The translations under genes and the position numbers were made by a program. The notes under the pieces were generated by a model. That model worked only from the letters and a program-made list of their open reading frames with translations, was not told the origin of the DNA and did no database searches. A stretch of DNA of 64,000 bases from Deinandra increscens subsp. villosa (taxonomy: Eukaryota > Streptophyta > Magnoliopsida > Asterales > Asteraceae): assembly GCA_039602395.1 (NCBI GenBank), contig JBCNJP010000003.1:29632363-29696362 (forward strand), in the 5' to 3' direction. Positions 11,164-22,660 of the stretch are shown piece after piece; the stretch's first letter is position 1; the number at the start of each line of letters is the position of its first letter.

Positions 11164-14100
11164 ATGGCACCAAAGTCCAAAGCAAAGGGGAAACAACCAG
11201 CGAAGAATGATTCTTTTCCATTTAAACATAACCTTGTCGCATTCTCGGATGCTCCTTCTTAGTCCGATACCTTCACCGGAATGATCAACTTTCTGAAGGA
11301 TTCTTATCTAAATCATGCGCTCACAGTAGCGGTTCCTCTCTACAAGGAAATACTTGCTGAGTTCTGGAAGAATGCTCAATTTCTGGAAAAAGAGATTGAT
11401 GATGTACAAGAAGACACCGTGAAATCGACTGTTCAAGGAAACACCATTCTCATCACTGAGTCTGTAATTAGAAAAGTTTTGAAGCTTGATGACAAACTTG
11501 GGTAGACTCGAAGACCCCACAAACAATACATGGTCTTATTTAAGGCTATTGGATATGGTGGTCCAACGGAGGGAACCGCCACAGTGCTCAAAGGCCAACT
11601 GCCTTATAAATGACGATTCCTGGCTCACACACTCATGGTGTGTTTGTCACCCAAGAAATCTGGTTTTGATGAAATGGCTACAGAGCAAGCATCTACCTTC
11701 TATACTGTGGTGAAAGGGGAGGTATACAATTTTTCTGCTGTAATATTCACTGCTTTAAAGGGTAATGCAAAGAAATTTGCTTTTTACATATACCCTAGAT
11801 TTATAACATACATTTTGCAAGAAAAATACCCCAAAATTAATTTGGATGGAAACCTGCTGGTTTCAAGATTTTTATCTGAAAACACTTTTTCCAAATTAAC
11901 CACCAACAAGAAGCCATTCCTTGGGAGGGATACTGACCATCCCATGCCAATCCAAAGGGTGATTCCGGTTGAACAAGGAGAACCTAGTTCTCAACCGGAA
12001 ACACATGCTTCTGAAGAGCAGCCTGCTCCAGTGGACAACACTGTATCACCCACAGTAGTTTAACCCCCCACTGCTCAACCATCTTCTCCTTCTGATATTC
12101 CAATCCTGAGTTTCAAAAGAAAAAGGAGAAGCGATTCAGAACCACAATCAAGTTCAATTCCCACCATCCCCCCTTCCCCAAAGCCTACTAAGCTTAAAAG
12201 GCTTAAAAAGGTTGTGCAAGAGCCTACTCCTCTCTTGCAAACCACTGCCTCCAGCCCTGAACCAACCCTTGGCACACAGCCAACTGGGTCAGCCAAATTG
12301 GGATTCAAACTTGTTGATGAACCTTATCCTGAGGGGGAGTCACTTCACATAGATGTACAATCCCCATCCACTTTCTCACCCTACACTTCACAATTCTCAC
12401 CTGTGAATGATGATGTAGAAAGAGATGTCACAAATGATGGTGTTATTAACTTAACCACCACATTACATGGGAACATTCTAAGTGACACTCACACTACTAC
12501 ATCTAACCCCTATTCACCCCAGGAGGTGAATCTCAGGAGTATAGATGAGATTCATGTGGAAAGGGCTGTTGCCACGCAAAGCTTCTCAATGAACTTTGAT
12601 GATGGATGTAACATTCATAAGACCCAATCCATGGCAACCCACACTATAGTTCAACCGGATGGTTCCCAAGTGGATCCGAAAGGGAAAACTGTAGTTGAGG
12701 GGAATCCCAGGAGCCAAGAACACCAGGGTGGTGGACTTGATCAGCATAGGGCTGATGGTCCATCTTTTTCCTATGATACTGGTGCACATCCAGTTATGGA
12801 TAGTTTAACACTTACTGAATTGACGGCATTATACAAAACTCTACAGGCTCAGGTAACCAGTATCAATTCGACTGTTGCCAGCCTTGTAATGACCAATCCT
12901 GCCGCTGCTCAAGCTCAAGAAGTTCCTGTTGAAGCCCCAATTGCTCAACCGGAAACTCCCCCTGCACCAAGGTTTGAACCGGTTACACAGCATACTGCTG
13001 AGATTAGTACTTTGAACCTATTTCCTTTAGGAGGTCAGGCTGTAGAAGCTGATGCTACCAAAAAGGGGGAGAAGGCTAATCCTCCAACACCTGATATTGC
13101 TACTGCTGCAACCACAACTGATGAAGATGAAGAGTATGATCAAACAGTGCCACTTCCTGAAGATGCAAGGCAAACAGCCTTTAGGTTAGCCAAGGTTGAT
13201 CCCTTTTCAGTTGCTGATGGGTTAACCAAGGTGAAGATGAGCTCTCTCATGAAGGTCTTTCCACAGGATCCAAGCCTGTTGGAAATGATTGAAGCAACAA
13301 TGTTAGTTGCAGGTGCTCAGCCAGAGAGCATTCTGTAGGTCAAGCAACTCTTGACCAATGTGATTATCCCACAAGAGGAGGCATTAGCCAAGTCTAAAGT
13401 GGATGAAATCACAACTAGCATTGTCACTCAACCTGTTGCTGATATGGTTCATGAAGATGTGATTGGTGAAACTTCAGTCATCCAGACTGAAGTGGTTGAA
13501 GGTGAAAAAGAAGGAGAGGATGCAGCTGAAAACATCAGCTCTATACTGAAAAATCTAAGTATAGAATCTCCGGCTGAAGTTCAACCGGAAGCGACTCAAC
13601 CGGAAAAATCTCATCCGGAAGAGACTCAACCGGAAGACCCAACTGAATCTGAGATAGCTGAAACTTTGATCCAAATGCACTCCACCTCTGATTCAGAACC
13701 AAGGGTAGAAGATGAGTCTATGGTTGATTCTGACCAGTCAGGTGAACAACTGACTGTGGACGATCTAAATGAAGAACAATTCGTCCATGACTGGGAAAAT
13801 GATCAAGCCAGGATGAGATCAGAGGCTGCCAAGTCAAATTTGCAACACAAACAGTTCATGGCAGATCTGGATCTCCTCACAAATGACTTTGTGGTTGAAG
13901 GAATGGTGGATGAAGCTAGGAAAAGGTCCATTGAAATGAGAATGCAGTTATATGACCTTCCTAAGCTGAGTGAACAAGTGAAAATTAGGCTGATCAACAT
14001 TGCTTCCAGAATGCCAACTGTCTTGAATAAAAGCATAGACAACCTGGAGCTAATGGAAAGGATCAAGAGATGTGCTATCATCAGATGTCTCAAGCCTGCT

Positions 14101-14853
14101 GCTGAAGTAGAGAAGATGAAGGCCAAAGACATATGCAAAATTGTAGATGAACTGCTCAAACAAGTCAAAGGAGCAGAGTTTGCTGTGATTCCAAGTCTCC
14201 AAATGCCTTTGCCATCTGAGACAGTCACAGGTAACCCCTCATCTACATACATTAAGCCTGAACCATTTCATCCTTCTGACCTACTTGCTGAGTCTCTTCG
14301 TACTAATCTGTTGGAAAGACTTCAGCACCCAGCCTCTCATGTTCCCACACCATCATCCAAATTCCATTCCTACAGACCCAGGGGAATGAACCCAAGGCCC
14401 AGGGGATCCAGATCTACCAAACCCAGATATATTCCACCAAAGTGGAGGGTAGATAACTGGACTGACATTACCCCTGCAAATCCTAAACCCTGTGCACCTG
14501 TTTAGATGTACAACCAACCTTCCTCACCACCCAAAAATACCACACCTTCAGCTCCACCATCACAAACCATGAAACCACCCACCATATCACCAACAATACC
14601 TTCTGAATCCACTAAGCAAGCTGCAACCAATTCTGTTCAAAGTCCCTCTCAAGCAGATAAAGGGAAAAGTAAAGTCCCAATTGAAACTGATGAATCATCT
14701 GCTAATCCTACCACTGGTGCCTCACCTGGAAGAAAGAAGCCTATTGCAAAAAGACCTCAACTTTCAACCCGAAATTTTCAGACCAGGAGGATTATGAGAG
14801 AGTTGAACAAAACAAAAGTTCAATTTGAAAGGCCGCCATCTCCTGAAGAGTAA
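11164..14853 (+). pseudogene. Third frame of Sirevirus copy A (1229 codons, six in-frame stops)
   Basis: From ATG 11164 (MAPKSKAKGKQP) a single reading phase stays open in principle to TAA 14851-14853. It has no frameshift, only six internal stops: TAG 11260, TAG 11503, TGA 11611, TAA 12061, TAG 13336 and TAG 14503. Each is one transition away from Gln or Trp. The N-terminal third carries a globular-looking part with ITESVIRKVLKL, LPYK, CLSPKKSGFDEMAT and FAFYIYPRFITYIL. The middle is P/E/Q-rich with QPE repeats. A charged helical part spans about 13770-14180, and the end is basic (RPRGMNPRPRGSRS, KPIAKRPQLSTRN). SIRE elements often carry an extra frame here, sometimes called envelope-like. 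I see no signal peptide or clear membrane span, so I do not assign an envelope role. Similar N-terminal words occur in many Asteraceae predicted proteins. Confidence 0.8.
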
Positions 14854-14918
14854 AGCTCCTGGAGATAGTCAATTTTTGAAGAACAACATACAGAGGATAA
14901 GCTTTAGGCAGCATCATC

Positions 14919-14930
14919 TTAGGGGGAGAT
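14919..14930 (+). promoter_or_regulatory. Polypurine tract of Sirevirus copy A
   Basis: TTAGGGGGAGAT lies directly against the TGTAAGG start of the 3' LTR. This is where plus-strand DNA synthesis is primed. Confidence 0.9.
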
Positions 14931-15586
14931 TGTAAGGAAATGAAAATCTGAGTCAACCGGTTCAAGATGAAGATTTCCGGTTGAAGATATGTTCAAGCAG
15001 AAAACACTCAAGCAGAAGACTTGTCAACCGGAAAAGCTCAAGCGGAGAACATTTCCTGGTGAACTCTTTTATCCAACAGTATAAAGAGTTCAACCGGAAA
15101 AGTACTGAAAGTTCACTTTTGCAGAAATCAGGCCTGCAACTACTTTTATTCTTCAGATTCAGATCCTAGCCGTCTCCTACTTATAGATAATTGCATTTTG
15201 CACATTTCCTCTTATGTATGTTTACTAATGTTCTTTTAGTAAGTTTGTAGTTTGACTTTCATGTACGGATAGATTAGCCCATATGAGATCAACGGCTGTG
15301 GTTGATCTCCTTAGTACTATATATAGTTGTTAGCCAGTTCATTCACAAGTACCAGATTTAGTGCTTACACTTGTAACAGTTTGAACTTGAGTTAATGCAA
15401 ATAGTACCGAGAAATTTATTATCTTGTGCTCACTAGTTTATGCAATCAATACAATCAAGCTACAAGTATAAGTAAAACAAAGCTTAAGTAAAACAAGTGT
15501 GATGCAACTTTATTCCGCATGGTTGTGATCCACAAGTAAAGAGTTCTTGTTCTGATTATTTTCTCTAAGTAATCAACGGTCCTACA
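14931..15586 (+). repeat. 3' LTR of Sirevirus copy A
   Basis: 656 bp, TGTAAGG...TCCTACA, followed by CATAA. About 2.3% different from the 5' LTR by hand count. Eight of about 15 differences are transitions. Confidence 0.95.
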
Positions 15587-15591
15587 CATAA
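15587..15591. repeat. Target-site duplication CATAA, right copy
   Basis: Identical to 3133-3137. Removing the element plus one copy restores an open antisense frame across the site. Confidence 0.93.
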
Positions 15592-16269
15592 GTTCAGCAG
15601 AAAGAAAAACCAACAAGCCCGCGGTAAGAGAAAAACTAAATACCTCAACAACGCGTGCGAGTATCCGCTTAAAATACCATGTACCATCCAACTGAGGGAG
15701 AACAAAACAACATATGGTACGCCCCAACATGGTAGTTTCTTTCTCCGATCGCTCACGCGGAGAATACTTCAGCCCCTTTCTAAGAGAGGGAAACAGTAGC
15801 TCCATCCATATAACAGGACCTAACCAAGCGGAAGAATACACAATTAAAAATGCGCACCAAAAAGATAAGGGAAAGAAAGATACCTGGCTCAAGGGAATTT
15901 GACTAGAATGAAGCCTGGTCCGACGTCGTCATCCATCACAGGGGAAAAAGATCCCTGCGAATTTAATAAATACAACGTTCCAGGAAACATCCTAGCCAAA
16001 AGGCTCAAGCAGAACAGCGCGTAGGAAATTTAAGCGGAGATATCACCTGTGAGCGCAGACCCCTCGCGACATACAAAATCTGGGATCCGGCTATCTTCTT
16101 CCCAAATGCAGCTCATGCCTAACCTTACCATGGACCCCACACCAAAACTTTGGTGGTCAGTAGGGTTGTCTCTCAACCACCGATACACGGGAGACGCCAA
16201 CATCTCTGAAGATGCGCTCATCTCATCAATAGTCTCCCCTCCTTTCCTCATTACCATGTCCACAGGAAT
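15592..16269 (-). pseudogene. Antisense gene of Tat element, copy 1, proximal exons
   Basis: Minus-strand frames continue the gene at 947-3137. A segment near 16260-16050 encodes MVMRKGGETIDEMSAS, YRWLRDNPTDHQSFG and MSCIWEEDSRIPDFVC. A second (15800-15660) encodes WMELLFPSLRKGLK and GTWYFKRILARVVE. A third crosses the copia target site into 3137. Candidate intron borders are visible: CCAG|GTATCTTTC near 15886 to GGTTAG near 15813, and GAG|GTATTTAG near 15650. The right end is cut at 16270 where an LTR-like sequence starts, so the promoter and start codon are not present. Function unknown. Confidence 0.5.
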
Positions 16270-17260
16270 TGTCACACCCCAACCGATGGCGGAATATGTC
16301 GGGGCGCAGCCGCAATGATTTTCCAGATGCACATGACAACTAAAATAAGTTGTAATACTTAAACATGGCCTTTTCATTAATCATTTAAAGATATAGTACA
16401 AGAATATTAAATATGCAGTAATACATATCAAACTTATTTAAAGTCCTTAATCTAGGTCCAGCAATCCTAGCGTGATCATATCAAAGATCTAGTATAAGTT
16501 CCTGCAACATGTATAAAATCAAGTGTCAACTACAAAAGTAGTTGGTGAGTAAACACAAGTTTAAAAAATATATTTTTAACACATGCGATATAAGAGATAA
16601 TTCAGATATACAGTCAATCAGCTAATGAAATAAAATAAACAAGTAATCATAAACCATTAATCACTTAAGACTTAACATCATAATTTCCTCATATAGAGGT
16701 AGAGTGGCAGACTAGCATATAGAGGTTTCCATAGAAAATTCCACATATAATTCATTCAATCAGCATATAATCGCATAATGTTTAGAGAAATGATTTTGAA
16801 TAAAGATACATGTTACACCCTAAAAATAGGTTAACGATAATGCATGTATAATTTCTCACAATACTGATTATCATTCGAATGAATCACCATTAGAAATGAT
16901 AATACGAATTGAATAGTCATAACCAACAGTATTAAAAGAAGGGGGATTTAATGAATACTCACCTGCTAAGTAGATAGGATGCAAGAGATAGAACCAACTC
17001 GCGAGAGATAACAACCTGGAGATTATCCTAATAAAACGAACATGCTAAATGAATATAGGGAATGATGATGATTATAGTTCTAATGACACGAGGAACTTAG
17101 GAGAGTTATGTCTTATTTGATTAAAAGACAATTTTACCCTTTATCGGGAAATTAGTGATAATATTTGATTTTATCAATTTTGGTTCCATAGATATTTATT
17201 ATATATATAAACATGATCTAAGACCAAAAACCAAGTTCCAATACCACCCAGTTTGTTTAA
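16270..17260 (+). repeat. LTR-like sequence starting TGTCACACCCC, possible solo or truncated gypsy LTR
   Basis: TGTCACACCCCAACCGATGG at 16270 is a start typical of many dicot gypsy LTRs. It cuts abruptly into the antisense gene. The rest is AT-rich with no coding frame. I could not find a matching 3' end or target duplication, so the right border is uncertain. Confidence 0.45.
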
Positions 17261-17264
17261 TATT

Positions 17265-17687
17265 AAGTAATCATATTTAAAACCCTAATTTTGAAATATT
17301 TATCAAATAAAGAGAAAAAAATTTTATTTAATGGAATAACTTTAGGGATTTTAATTAAAATATTATTTTATAATATACTTTAAAAGATTAGCCCTATATT
17401 TAACCCGTTTGTTCAAATTTGGCAATGCAACGTTTAGAAAACCTTAATTTTAACGTATTTATTAAATAAATAGCAAAACCTTTTGTTAAATGAAATAAAC
17501 TTAGGGCTTTTACTTATAATATTATTTTATAATATACCTTAAAATATTAGCCCTCAATTTAACCCCGTTCGTTCAGTTTTGGCAAAACAACGCCTAGAAA
17601 ACCCTACTTTTGACATATTTATCAAATAAATATCATAACATTTTATAAAATTGTATAAACTTAGGGTTTTATTTATTATAATATATT
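17265..17687 (+). repeat. Degenerate tandem repeat, about 150-160 bp period
   Basis: A unit with AACCCTAATTTTGACGTATTTATCAAATAAATA and CTTAGGG(A/C)TTTT...TATTATTTTATAATAT recurs, with the CTTAGGG word near 17342, 17503 and 17654. Roughly 2.5-3 copies, AT-rich, non-coding. Confidence 0.7.
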
Positions 17688-18114
17688 GTAATTGTAGATT
17701 ATGAGGCTTGTAATATTAAATAGTTTGGGCTAGGTTTAGACGGTTTATTTAGTTTAGTAGACTAGTTTACTTGGGTTTACTATTGGGCTTGGGGTTTAAG
17801 ATTGGGTTTACCATTAGGGTTTAAGGGCCCAAATGTAAACTCATGGGGTGGCTATATAAACCCCATGAGTTCACCATCATAAGGGTTGCTGATTACGATT
17901 CTAGGAGTAGCCAAGTGGTGTTCACGATCGTAAACCCGAGAGAATCTTGTTTACGATTTCTGAGTTGTACCCGACAAGTTCATCTTGTGTGCAAAGATCA
18001 AGTTTTTATTGCTTTAATCATCGTATTCTTGTGTTCTCTTCATCTCTATTCTTGAATCACTAATCTAAACGGTTTCCGCACGCTTAGATTAGTTAGATAT
18101 CCTTAAAACTTTCA
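17688..18114 (+). repeat. LTR of non-coding element E2, plus-strand copy
   Basis: GATTATGAGGCTTGTAATATT through CCTTAAAACTTTCA matches the reverse-strand LTRs at 36695-37123 and 32327-32753. The first bases differ from the TGTTGAGGCTAG start of those copies, so this copy is slightly eroded at its left end. TATA-like GGCTATATAAACC is at about 17848-17860. Confidence 0.8.
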
Positions 18115-18372
18115 GTTGGTGCTTGGTTGTTCAATTTTTTTTTTCTTAAAAAAAATATGAGGTATGCATGCTATAAAACCCATTTTTCTAAAAATGTTCA
18201 AATCAATACTTTGAAGGTTATCTTGGCCTGATGTGTGTGTCTTTATTTGTTATGTTTGTGTGTGTGTGTGTGTGTGTGATTATTAAAAACATATAAAATT
18301 TTATTTTTTATTTTTATTTTTACGATGCTAATGTCTCTGTCATTCAAGTATAATCAAAATAAAGGTTACAAC

Positions 18373-21300
18373 TCAGTCTGACATACGGGGCAAACGGGCA
18401 ACAAGCTGCGCCGCAAGCCCTTTTTGAATAGCAAAACCTAAGCGGATAAAAACAAGTTTCTAAGCTCTAGGAGTAACTATATGCCCTTGCATAACCTTCT
18501 GGATCCGCCCAAGCGTGTCCGCAGCCTCTGACGCGAGGTGCCCGAACGTGTCAAAAGCAAAGGGGACAAACACATGCTGATTCTCGAGACATGCCTTCTC
18601 GTGTTTGTCCACCTTACCCGCAGCCGCCTTCGCAGCAGCCTGCCACGCCGTGAAAACTCCAGAGCCAAAGCCCGCAAGGGGAGAGACCCCAGTCAGGTCG
18701 ATGCAAGCGTGCTTCCCCCTTGACCACCCAAACACCAGGATGTCCGCCGGTCTAAGGGTCGAACGCCCCTCTTTTGGTTCAGTTAAGAAGTTGACGGGCG
18801 CTTCCTTTTTGGCTGAAATCCCAGCCTTTCTGAAAATGTCAAATAGCACATCCCGGACCCAGTCATGACGGTACTTGAACCCCGGGAGATCTTTACAGTG
18901 AACCGCGTGCTCCCCAAACGAGTCCAAACACGCCTTGCGGCAAACATGGCACATCTCGTCCGCGGGAAAGAGGGGTATCATAAGCCGGTACTTGAGGATA
19001 GATCGGTATTCGACTGACGACATGCGCTGCCCGAGCCCTTCAATGGGGAGAGCATGGAGGAAATCTTGGGTATGTGGTTGACGAAGACAGCTCCACACCG
19101 CTTTTTGCCTGGCATTCATATTAAACCGGGTCTCCATATCCGACACGATTTTGCTGAAAAGGGCATTCGCCAAAACATGTTGGGGTTTTGGGGGCGGTGT
19201 CCTTGTCAGAGAAACCGCTAAGATCAAAACCCGGTATGATGTCACGCAGGGCAACCAGAGCGAAAGAATAATCCGGGTCCATGCGACAGACCCCGCTCTC
19301 CCGCAAGATGTGGTCCTGCAGCCCCCAAGAGTGGGCCCTAGACGCTACAAACGCATAAGACGAGGCCTCCATGGCTGAAGAAACCCCGAGCCCTCCGTGC
19401 CGGAAAGGCAGGGAAGCGAGCCGCCACTGAAGGTCCCCAAAATAAGCCCCTCCACAGACCACAATGTTTTCAACTGTCTCGCGCAGGGTCTGATCAAAGC
19501 AGGAGGCCGCCCTTTGCATGTGGGCGGGGGGACATGTCCGCAGGCCGAAAAAGAGCTTGGCAACACCCAAGCAGGAGCGAAGCAGGAGTAGTTCGCATTG
19601 CGGGTCCCGAATCTTGGGAAGGAGGTGCATTAGAGCGGTAGCGTTAGAAGCCCTCTTGGACGCCAACCCCTCAATGAACCCACCATCCCTACTAACAGCC
19701 CCTCCAAGGAGCTTTACCCCTAGGGCAGGCCTACTGATGCCCGAGGGGAAGAGGCCCGGCCGATTCTTCCTCCCATCGCAGGACGGCCAGAACAGCTCCG
19801 TCTTCTTGATATTGAGTTGCAAGCCCAGGGAGGGGCCGGTCTCCGAAATAATCTGCAAAGCTTTGGCCACTTCCTCGGAATCCCCAATGAGGGTACCATC
19901 GTCAAGGTACCACGCTTGAAGGAGGAGGCGGCAATTTTCGCGAATCTGGTGCGTAAGGGGGTGAAGAACAAGGGCAAACAGGAGAGGGCCCAAAGGGTCC
20001 CCCTGTTGCACCCCAGTAGTGGCCCAAATATGATCTCCCCCTAAGTATAGCCGCGCAGACTGACCGTAAAGAAAGTCAACCCAAGGAGATATAGACGGGC
20101 ACCTTAACCGCACTTCCCGGAGTAAGGCCGATCTATCCACTACGTTAAACGCGTTGGAGAAGTCAACCGTAAGCATAGCCAGCGAGCTGTCGTCATGTTT
20201 CCCCGCGACCAATCGGTTAACCGCATGTAGGATAACCTCCGCTCCCCCAGGCACCCCAACCCCAAACTGAAAGTCCCCGAGATATTTAGCCATTTCCTTC
20301 CCGACCCCTTTCATAGCAATTTTAGAGACCAGCCGCCGCCAGATGGTGCCAACCGCGATGGGCCGGATCCCGTTATCAGGTTTCAGCAGAGGTGTGAGAG
20401 GGGCCGACGCCACAAACTCGGCCAGGCCGAGGGGGCACCTCCCCCCAGCCACAAATTGACAACCGAGGTAATAGCCCCGAGGAGGTCGTTAGCAATGGCA
20501 GACCCTTCCCCGCAGAGGCTGTCCAGAAGGTTTTAGGCCCGCAACCCGTCCCTCCCGCACGAAGTCCCCTTGGGAAACGATTTAATGCATGCCAAAACAA
20601 CTTCGGTGGTAGCCACAAGTGGGGGCTCGGAATGGGGCTCAGACGGCAAGGAGGGGGGTGGTAACACAGGATGCTTCTCCTCCAAAGCCCGAGTGGTGGC
20701 AGGTCCAAAGGGCGCAACCCCAGACGAAGAGAGAACTTTAACGGCGGCAGTAAAGTGACCGACCACAATTTTCCGGATGCAGCGGCTTATGTTTGGCCCC
20801 TCCGCAGCCGACTTGTCAGAAACAGCATCAGGAGCCCCCCTGGCCCACAAACGGGGTTTTCGAGGATGTTATCAATCAGCTGGTCAATACCCTCCACTCC
20901 CCCCAAGTAGATAGGCAAGCCATGATGGAACGGTATTGCAGGGCTTTGCGGTTCCCAGAGCGAGCCTCTTGGCGCGATTTCGGGTTAAAACCCTCAGCGT
21001 GCACCTAGGGAGAATAAGCAACCGAACCTAGGCCTCAATAGAATCGGGGTGAGCAGCCACCTGGAGCAGAGCAATTTTAAGGGCCTGGGAGAAGGCCATG
21101 CGACAACTGAGAGGTAAGCTCTTAACAGTGGTGACACGGGCTTTGAAAATCTTATCCAGGAGCACCCTGTCCAAACGTCTCCCACCCTCTACATTGACGG
21201 AGCCAAGCCCGGGCGGGTCAACAAGGCCAAGGGGGATGGGGATCTCGGTGATATGCCTGGCTTCGCCTTCCGAAGGATTGATAAAGCGAGAAACCCCGTC

Positions 21301-21582
21301 CTCGTGGTGGCACAAGCGGCTGACATGGCGAATTTTCATGCACCGACCACACAACCAAGAATCAAGGGCTTTTAAGGCATCCTCCAAGCCTAGAAACACT
21401 CCGCGGTCCACCGAGAGGGTGTCCCGCAGCGTGTCACAGCGCTCATCACTATTAAGGTGCGAGGTTTTAAGGTGGGTGACAAGGCGTGAGAAACCTTTGG
21501 CCCCGAACTCTCTATCACAATGCTGGAGAGATCGAAGGGGGCACCTCACCAAACTACTAGGCAACACCGAGGGGGTGGCCAT
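18373..21582 (-). pseudogene. LINE polyprotein: zinc fingers, reverse transcriptase, CCHC, restriction-like endonuclease
   Basis: Starting at ATG 21582-21580 (MATPSVLPSS) it has an N-terminal C..C..H..H finger ending KGFSRLVTHLKTSHL and a second cysteine/histidine cluster LCGRCMK...LCHH. The RT begins near PKGTSCGRDGLRA (about 20540), continues IRPIAVGTIWRRLVSKIAM and TVDFSNAFN, and has the catalytic YLDDGT at about 19892-19909. Near the end a CHVC...FGEHAVHC knuckle (about 18960-18890) precedes LRPADILVFGW and ACIDLTGVSP, resembling the R2-type endonuclease. Breaks: TAG where Trp is expected near 21035, TAA near 20536, frameshifts near 20450 and 19200, and TAG at 18460-18462 before the true end at 18373. 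Such LINEs nick DNA and copy RNA at the nick. The family is abundant among Asteraceae predicted proteins as I recall; the clade name is uncertain. Confidence 0.85.
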
Positions 21583-21699
21583 ACAAGCAGACACGGAACG
21601 AGGAGGACCGTGTAAGAAAAACCGCAAGGGAGTGCCGAGCAAGGCACCACCAGGAAAACCAACAGAGGGTTGGCGGTCCCCGGTCCTCAACCAGGAAAA

Positions 21700-22660
21700 T
21701 TACATCAACCCCCACAACCAGCGGGAACGAAGCCCCAAAGGTCAGCGCACAGGTTCAGCAGGGGTTCGGCAGGGGCTTAGGCAGGGGTTCGGCAGGGGTT
21801 CGAGGCGGGAGTTCGGCCGAGGCTCGGCGGTGGTTCGGCTAGGGATCGGAAGGCGTTCGGCGCCCGTACGGCGGGGGAACGGCAGGCGGTGAACAACCGG
21901 GATTGGCAGCGGTACGGCCCGGGTACGGCGCCGGCCCGGCCGGGGATCGGAGGGGGGGCGCCCGGAGTACGGCCGGGCTTATGTAGGAGTTCGGCGGGGG
22001 GGGGGGGTGGGGGGTTGGGGGGGTGGGTTCGGAGGTGGGTGGGAGGGCTCGGCCGGAAAGCTACGGATCAGGGCCGACGAACCCCAGGTGGCGGCGGACC
22101 AGCGTGGCACCAGCGGACCAGAGGCTTGGCGGCGGACCACAGGTGCGCAGGCGGGCATTCGCCGGACCACAGCTACCGGCGGACCAGAACGGAGGAGGAG
22201 GGCCGGACCAAAACCCGGTGGACGAGAGGAGGTGCGGACCAGTTCAAAACTGGTCCGGCGACCCGTTGGGGGAAGTCAGCAGGCGGCGGCAGACCGGTCC
22301 GGCGGTCAGGCACAGGTGCGCAGGCTGCTTGGGCAGAGGGTCAACAAAAGAGGCGGTCGTTGGTGACGGGTATGGAGGTCGGAGGCTGGGTTGGAGGAGA
22401 TGAGAGGGGCTGTGGGTTTTGGGTGCCGGCGATGGAAGCAAGCGGCTGTGGTGGTGGGGAGAGGGATGGCGGCGGTGTTCGGAGCAGTGGAGGGTTAGGG
22501 GAAAGGCGGACAGCTTGGCTAGAGGGATGGCGGCGGCTGTGGTGGCGGGGAGAGGGATGGCGGCGGTGGTCGGAGCTGTGGGAGGGGGATGGTCGGAGCT
22601 GTGGATGGTCGGAGTTGTGGAGGGATTGTCTATACCTGGAGTCTGAAGCTCTTGTCAATT
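21700..22660 (-). other. GC- and G-rich 5' region of the LINE
   Basis: The plus strand is strongly G-rich with recurring GGTTCGGCAGGGG, GGACCAG and GAGAGGGATGGCGGCGG words. A run near 21995-22050 has many G tracts of three or more (quadruplex-prone). Long open frames here reflect GC bias, not coding. On the LINE strand this is a C-rich leader that may hold the promoter. Confidence 0.6.

Larger units (their letters stand above)
3138..15586 (+). mobile_element. Full-length Ty1/copia Sirevirus (SIRE/Maximus lineage), copy A, 12.45 kb
   Basis: The order is LTR (657 bp), primer site, gag with two CCHC knuckles, protease, integrase, RT, RNase H, a long third frame, a purine tract and LTR (656 bp). 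The protease-integrase-RT order defines Ty1/copia. Large size, a gag with a long coiled region, and a long frame after pol point to the SIRE/Maximus lineage. By hand I count about 15 substitutions and one 1-bp indel between the two LTRs (about 2.3%). With a commonly used rate of 1.3e-8 per site per year this is roughly 0.9 million years, a rough figure only. The element sits inside the antisense gene of a Tat element, so the Tat element is older. Coding regions are broken by stops and frameshifts, so this copy cannot express intact proteins. Confidence 0.95.

Noticed and set aside
11164..14853. Calling the third Sirevirus frame an envelope gene.
   Set aside because: No signal peptide, fusion peptide or membrane anchor can be seen. 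The label used for some SIRE elements is not supported here.
17843..18055. A 70-codon frame (MGWLYKPHEFTIIRV...) repeated at 36754-36966 and partly at 32373-32555.
   Set aside because: It lies within the transcribed part of the E2 LTR. Its conservation follows from LTR identity, and a stop or start change already occurs in one copy. No domain; not called as a gene.
21098..21892. A 264-codon plus-strand frame.
   Set aside because: It is the shadow of the LINE zinc-finger region, which has clear motifs on the minus strand.
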